Source: Morella rubra
Lineage: Eukaryota > Streptophyta > Magnoliopsida > Fagales > Myricaceae
Assembly (NCBI GenBank): GCA_003952965.2
Contig: CM025853.1
Span: forward strand, 33,890,971-33,954,970
DNA: 64,000 nt
Direction: 5' to 3'
Under the pieces are notes generated by a model. The model was not told the DNA's origin, did not search any database, and saw only the letters and a list, made by a program, of their open reading frames with translations. Position numbers and translations under genes: made by a program. Position 1 is the stretch's first letter. Each line of letters starts with the position of its first letter. Below are positions 61,484 to 64,000 of this stretch, in pieces.

Positions 61484-63770
61484 GAGCAGAGTCAAATGAA
61501 ATGAAGTCACTACTATCTTCCACTGTTGAACGGTTGAACAGTCGTCTCAGGTGAAATCACGGCGACAGTCTCGCCGGAACTTCCCATGAGCCCCCGATTG
61601 GACAACTTTAAGGTGGATCGACATTTTGGATTTCAGAATCCAGATAACAAACGATATTTGACCGTCTAATAGACAAAGTCGAGCATGATATAAGTTGGGT
61701 TCCACATGAAAAATTTGTCGGGTACTTTGTCTTGTCGGGTAGCCCACCTCTCTCTATTTTATTCTTCCTCTGTTTTTTTTAAGTGGTGTCTAATCTCGCT
61801 TCTTTCCAATCTAATGTGAAAGAGAGAAGGTTAGGAGCCTCGCGATTCACACCTTCCCAATAACTTACGACTATGGTTTGAAAAGCACATATTTTGGGCT
61901 CCGTAGACTGTAGTTAAGAGTTCGGTCGGGCTGGGTTTGATTACAGTAGGTGTATATTTTGATGGGCTATGACGTCTCAATCCGGGCCCAATTCCTTCTA
62001 CGATCTATCTGGCCAGTAGTCCACTCACATACGGATCCGGGCTGTGTGAGTCCCACCAAATGTATTTGGGTTCGAATCAATAATCATAGATGGGTATAGT
62101 ATTCAGCCCAAATTTACGATTTGGGTCCGGATCCACGTGACTTAGGGAAAAAAAAAAAAAAAAACTTAAAAAACCCAATTAATACCTTGGATACAACATA
62201 CAAGCAGCATTATTCCCATCCAACATGAACCAAATTTTTTTTTTTTTTTTCGTTTAGACCAGAAGGCTGTAAAATTAATTGAACCCCTCTAACGTATTAT
62301 ATTCTCAAGAGTCAAGACAATGGGAAGGGCGCGGTTTAGGAATGTGGAAGAAGTGCCTATATCGAATGCCTTCCTCAAAAGCAAACAAAAGGATTCGGTG
62401 ACCTGTGCTAATCAAGCACCCACCCACCCACCAAACCCTTTCCCTATTTTGTACTCTACCTTATGTGGCGGGGTTTGGTTCCGAGATTACCTGTTTTACT
62501 TTTCCGAACAGTGACCGTTTGGGCCCAATCGATCATGGATCGTTTTGTGGCCCTAAAAACCGCCAAATAAAACCAATACTATGACCGCACGAACTCATTT
62601 TTGTTCCTGAGATTATTCCCCCTCGAGGAGGGACCGCTGGATCTAACGCGGGGGAGATAGGATTTGCACATTTGGTGATGAAGATAGATGCTTGATTTGG
62701 AAGATAAAAAGATTCTTTCTAAATTAGCTTTCTTCCCAATCCAATTGCAATTACTTCCTTCGTGATGCATATGGGAAATGATTTCCACCCTGAAAGAGAT
62801 GCAGCACCGTTAGGAAATCGACCCGAAAGTGGACCGAGAAAACAACAAAAGAGAACAGAAAAACATATTTCACTAAATTCTAATCATTTACGGAATACCT
62901 CGTCCGACATCTGGGAATTTATTTTGGCTTATTTGTTGTTGGGACGCAAAAGGTTTAAGATTACTGACGGTTATGTTCATGCCTTCTGACTTGACTACAT
63001 TAGTCCATTTGTTTTACTGGATTTAAAGAAAACGAACTTCGGAAAACTGTAGGGACACGTGTACGATGCATCATAAACGTTATCCACGATCGGATTCACC
63101 CACCCGTGACCCACAGAGATTACGGAACTGTTGAATTACATTTACCGCCGAATTCCTCTCAATGTCCAACTCCTACACGAGCTGTTGACTTTGATCCCGA
63201 ATAGTCATTGGCGACTCACTGTCTTTTTCGTTTTTTTTTTTTTCTCAGTCCAATTGTAGGAGGGGATAATACCAAACGAGAGCCTAATGATTATACCAAG
63301 AAAAAGAAAAAAAGAAAAAAAAAAGAGAGAGCCTAATGATTATAATCATGGCGGTACGTGTAAACGAAAAGCGTCCGAGTAAAATACACACCCAAATTTC
63401 TCCTCATAGTCTCGCTCCAACCGAGTTTCAGTGTCCGAAATCGAGCCCACCTGGGGCCCTTAGCCCCTAGATTATGGGCTTCTCTCTCTCCGACCTCACT
63501 GTTGGTTGATGTAAGAACTAAGGAAGAAAGCAAGAAGACAATAATTGGCATAGAGATTCAGTCGTAAATCCAAAGAAATCTCCGGTCAATTAAACTACTC
63601 GCCCAACACCTCGACCACCAGCTCCAACCTCTCTCTTTGCTCTCTTTTCCTGTCACTAGATACCAAATCAAACCTAAACTTGGAACGGACTCATCAAATA
63701 GACCCCCACCAATCCTACCGCACTTGCACAGACTTGGACAAACAGAGAGGGGGAGAGAGAGGGAGCGGAA

Positions 63771-64000
63771 ATGAAGTTCTCGGCGTGGCAGCAGAGCTAC
63801 ATGAACCGGAGGACCAACAGCTTGAGGTCGTCTGGGCCGTTGGATTCGTCCTCCGACAGTTCGATCAAGTCCCCCTGGGGGATCTTCTGGCTCGTACTCC
63901 ACGGTCTCTGCTGTCTTATTAGCTTAGTTCTTGGCTTCCGCTTCTCCCGGCTTGTGTTTTTCTTCATCTTCTCTACCTCCGCCACCACCAACCTCTACAC
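63771..64000 (+). CDS. IRX14: IRX14/IRX14-L-like GT43 xylan glycosyltransferase, 5' part
   Basis: Golgi family 43 glycosyltransferase that, with IRX9 and IRX10, builds the xylan backbone. Only the first 76 codons are inside the window. They show the IRX14 N-terminus: M-K-F-S-A-W-Q-Q-S-Y-M-N-R-R, a Ser-rich stretch (G-P-L-D-S-S-S-D-S-S), then a hydrophobic anchor (~37-65: W-G-I-F-W-L-V-L-H-G-L-C-C-L-I-S-L-V-L-G-F) and F-S-T-S-A-T-T-N-L-Y. The catalytic domain lies beyond the window. A GA-rich leader precedes the ATG. In Arabidopsis IRX14-L (At5g67230) directly follows the DUS gene At5g67220, consistent with this neighbourhood. Confidence 0.88.
   Translation, partial: MKFSAWQQSYMNRRTNSLRSSGPLDSSSDSSIKSPWGIFWLVLHGLCCLISLVLGFRFSRLVFFFIFSTSATTNLY

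Larger units (their letters stand above)
58568..63770. other. Large spacer between WRKY and IRX14
   Basis: 5.2 kb containing the WRKY and IRX14 promoters, which point away from each other. AT-rich, with many A/T runs, a near-duplicate pair of segments (59890-59998 and 60052-60129), a TA repeat at 60717-60737 and AT-rich MITE-like DNA at ~60140-60430. A possible 47-codon frame at 61340-61483 is the only other coding candidate. No gene is called with confidence. Confidence 0.5.

Overview
The window is nuclear DNA from a dicot-type flowering plant. Genes are split by short GT-AG introns, introns and spacers are AT-rich with long A/T runs and small inverted-repeat transposons, and the proteins are plant families: a SPATULA-type bHLH, a group IId WRKY, a leucine-rich-repeat receptor kinase, the xylan proteins IRX15 and IRX14, and a plant kinesin-4. 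I cannot name the species.

Layout. Bases 1-~6050 hold no gene I recognise and have a different texture from the rest. A SPATULA-like bHLH gene lies on the minus strand at 6657-9757. A run of exactly 1000 N follows at 9892-10891. From the first base after the gap (10892) to 54648 the sequence is one huge, nearly perfect inverted repeat, with arms 10892-32886 and 32942-54648. Each arm carries the same five genes in mirror order: a DUS1-type tRNA-dihydrouridine synthase, a 2-oxoglutarate/Fe(II) dioxygenase, an IRX15-like DUF579 protein, an LRR receptor-like kinase, and the C-terminal half of a kinesin-4. The palindrome turns inside a kinesin exon, so neither kinesin copy has a motor domain. Unique DNA resumes at 54649, with a group IId WRKY gene (57227-58567, minus) and the first 76 codons of an IRX14-like GT43 gene (63771 to the window end, plus).

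Gene neighbourhood. From memory of the Arabidopsis map, the order resembles At5g67200-At5g67230 (LRR kinase, IRX15-L, DUS, IRX14-L) and At3g50210-At3g50240 (2OG oxygenase, IRX15, LRR kinase, kinesin-4), with ALC (At5g67110) and SPT (At4g36930) near the related segments. The single-copy order was therefore probably kinesin-4, LRR kinase, IRX15, 2OG oxygenase, DUS1, WRKY, IRX14. Two xylan genes and a wall-related kinesin sit together, which may matter for secondary-wall biology.

Reliability. The arms are almost identical, with small homopolymer indels, one visible amino-acid difference, one ~0.3 kb indel in a transposon, and two 1-bp exon deletions found only in the left arm. Together with the gap at the outer end of the left arm and the turn inside a gene, this makes an assembly or fold-back artefact (or two haplotypes joined head to head) more likely than a true duplication, but the sequence alone cannot settle it. 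The right-arm copies are the better gene models.
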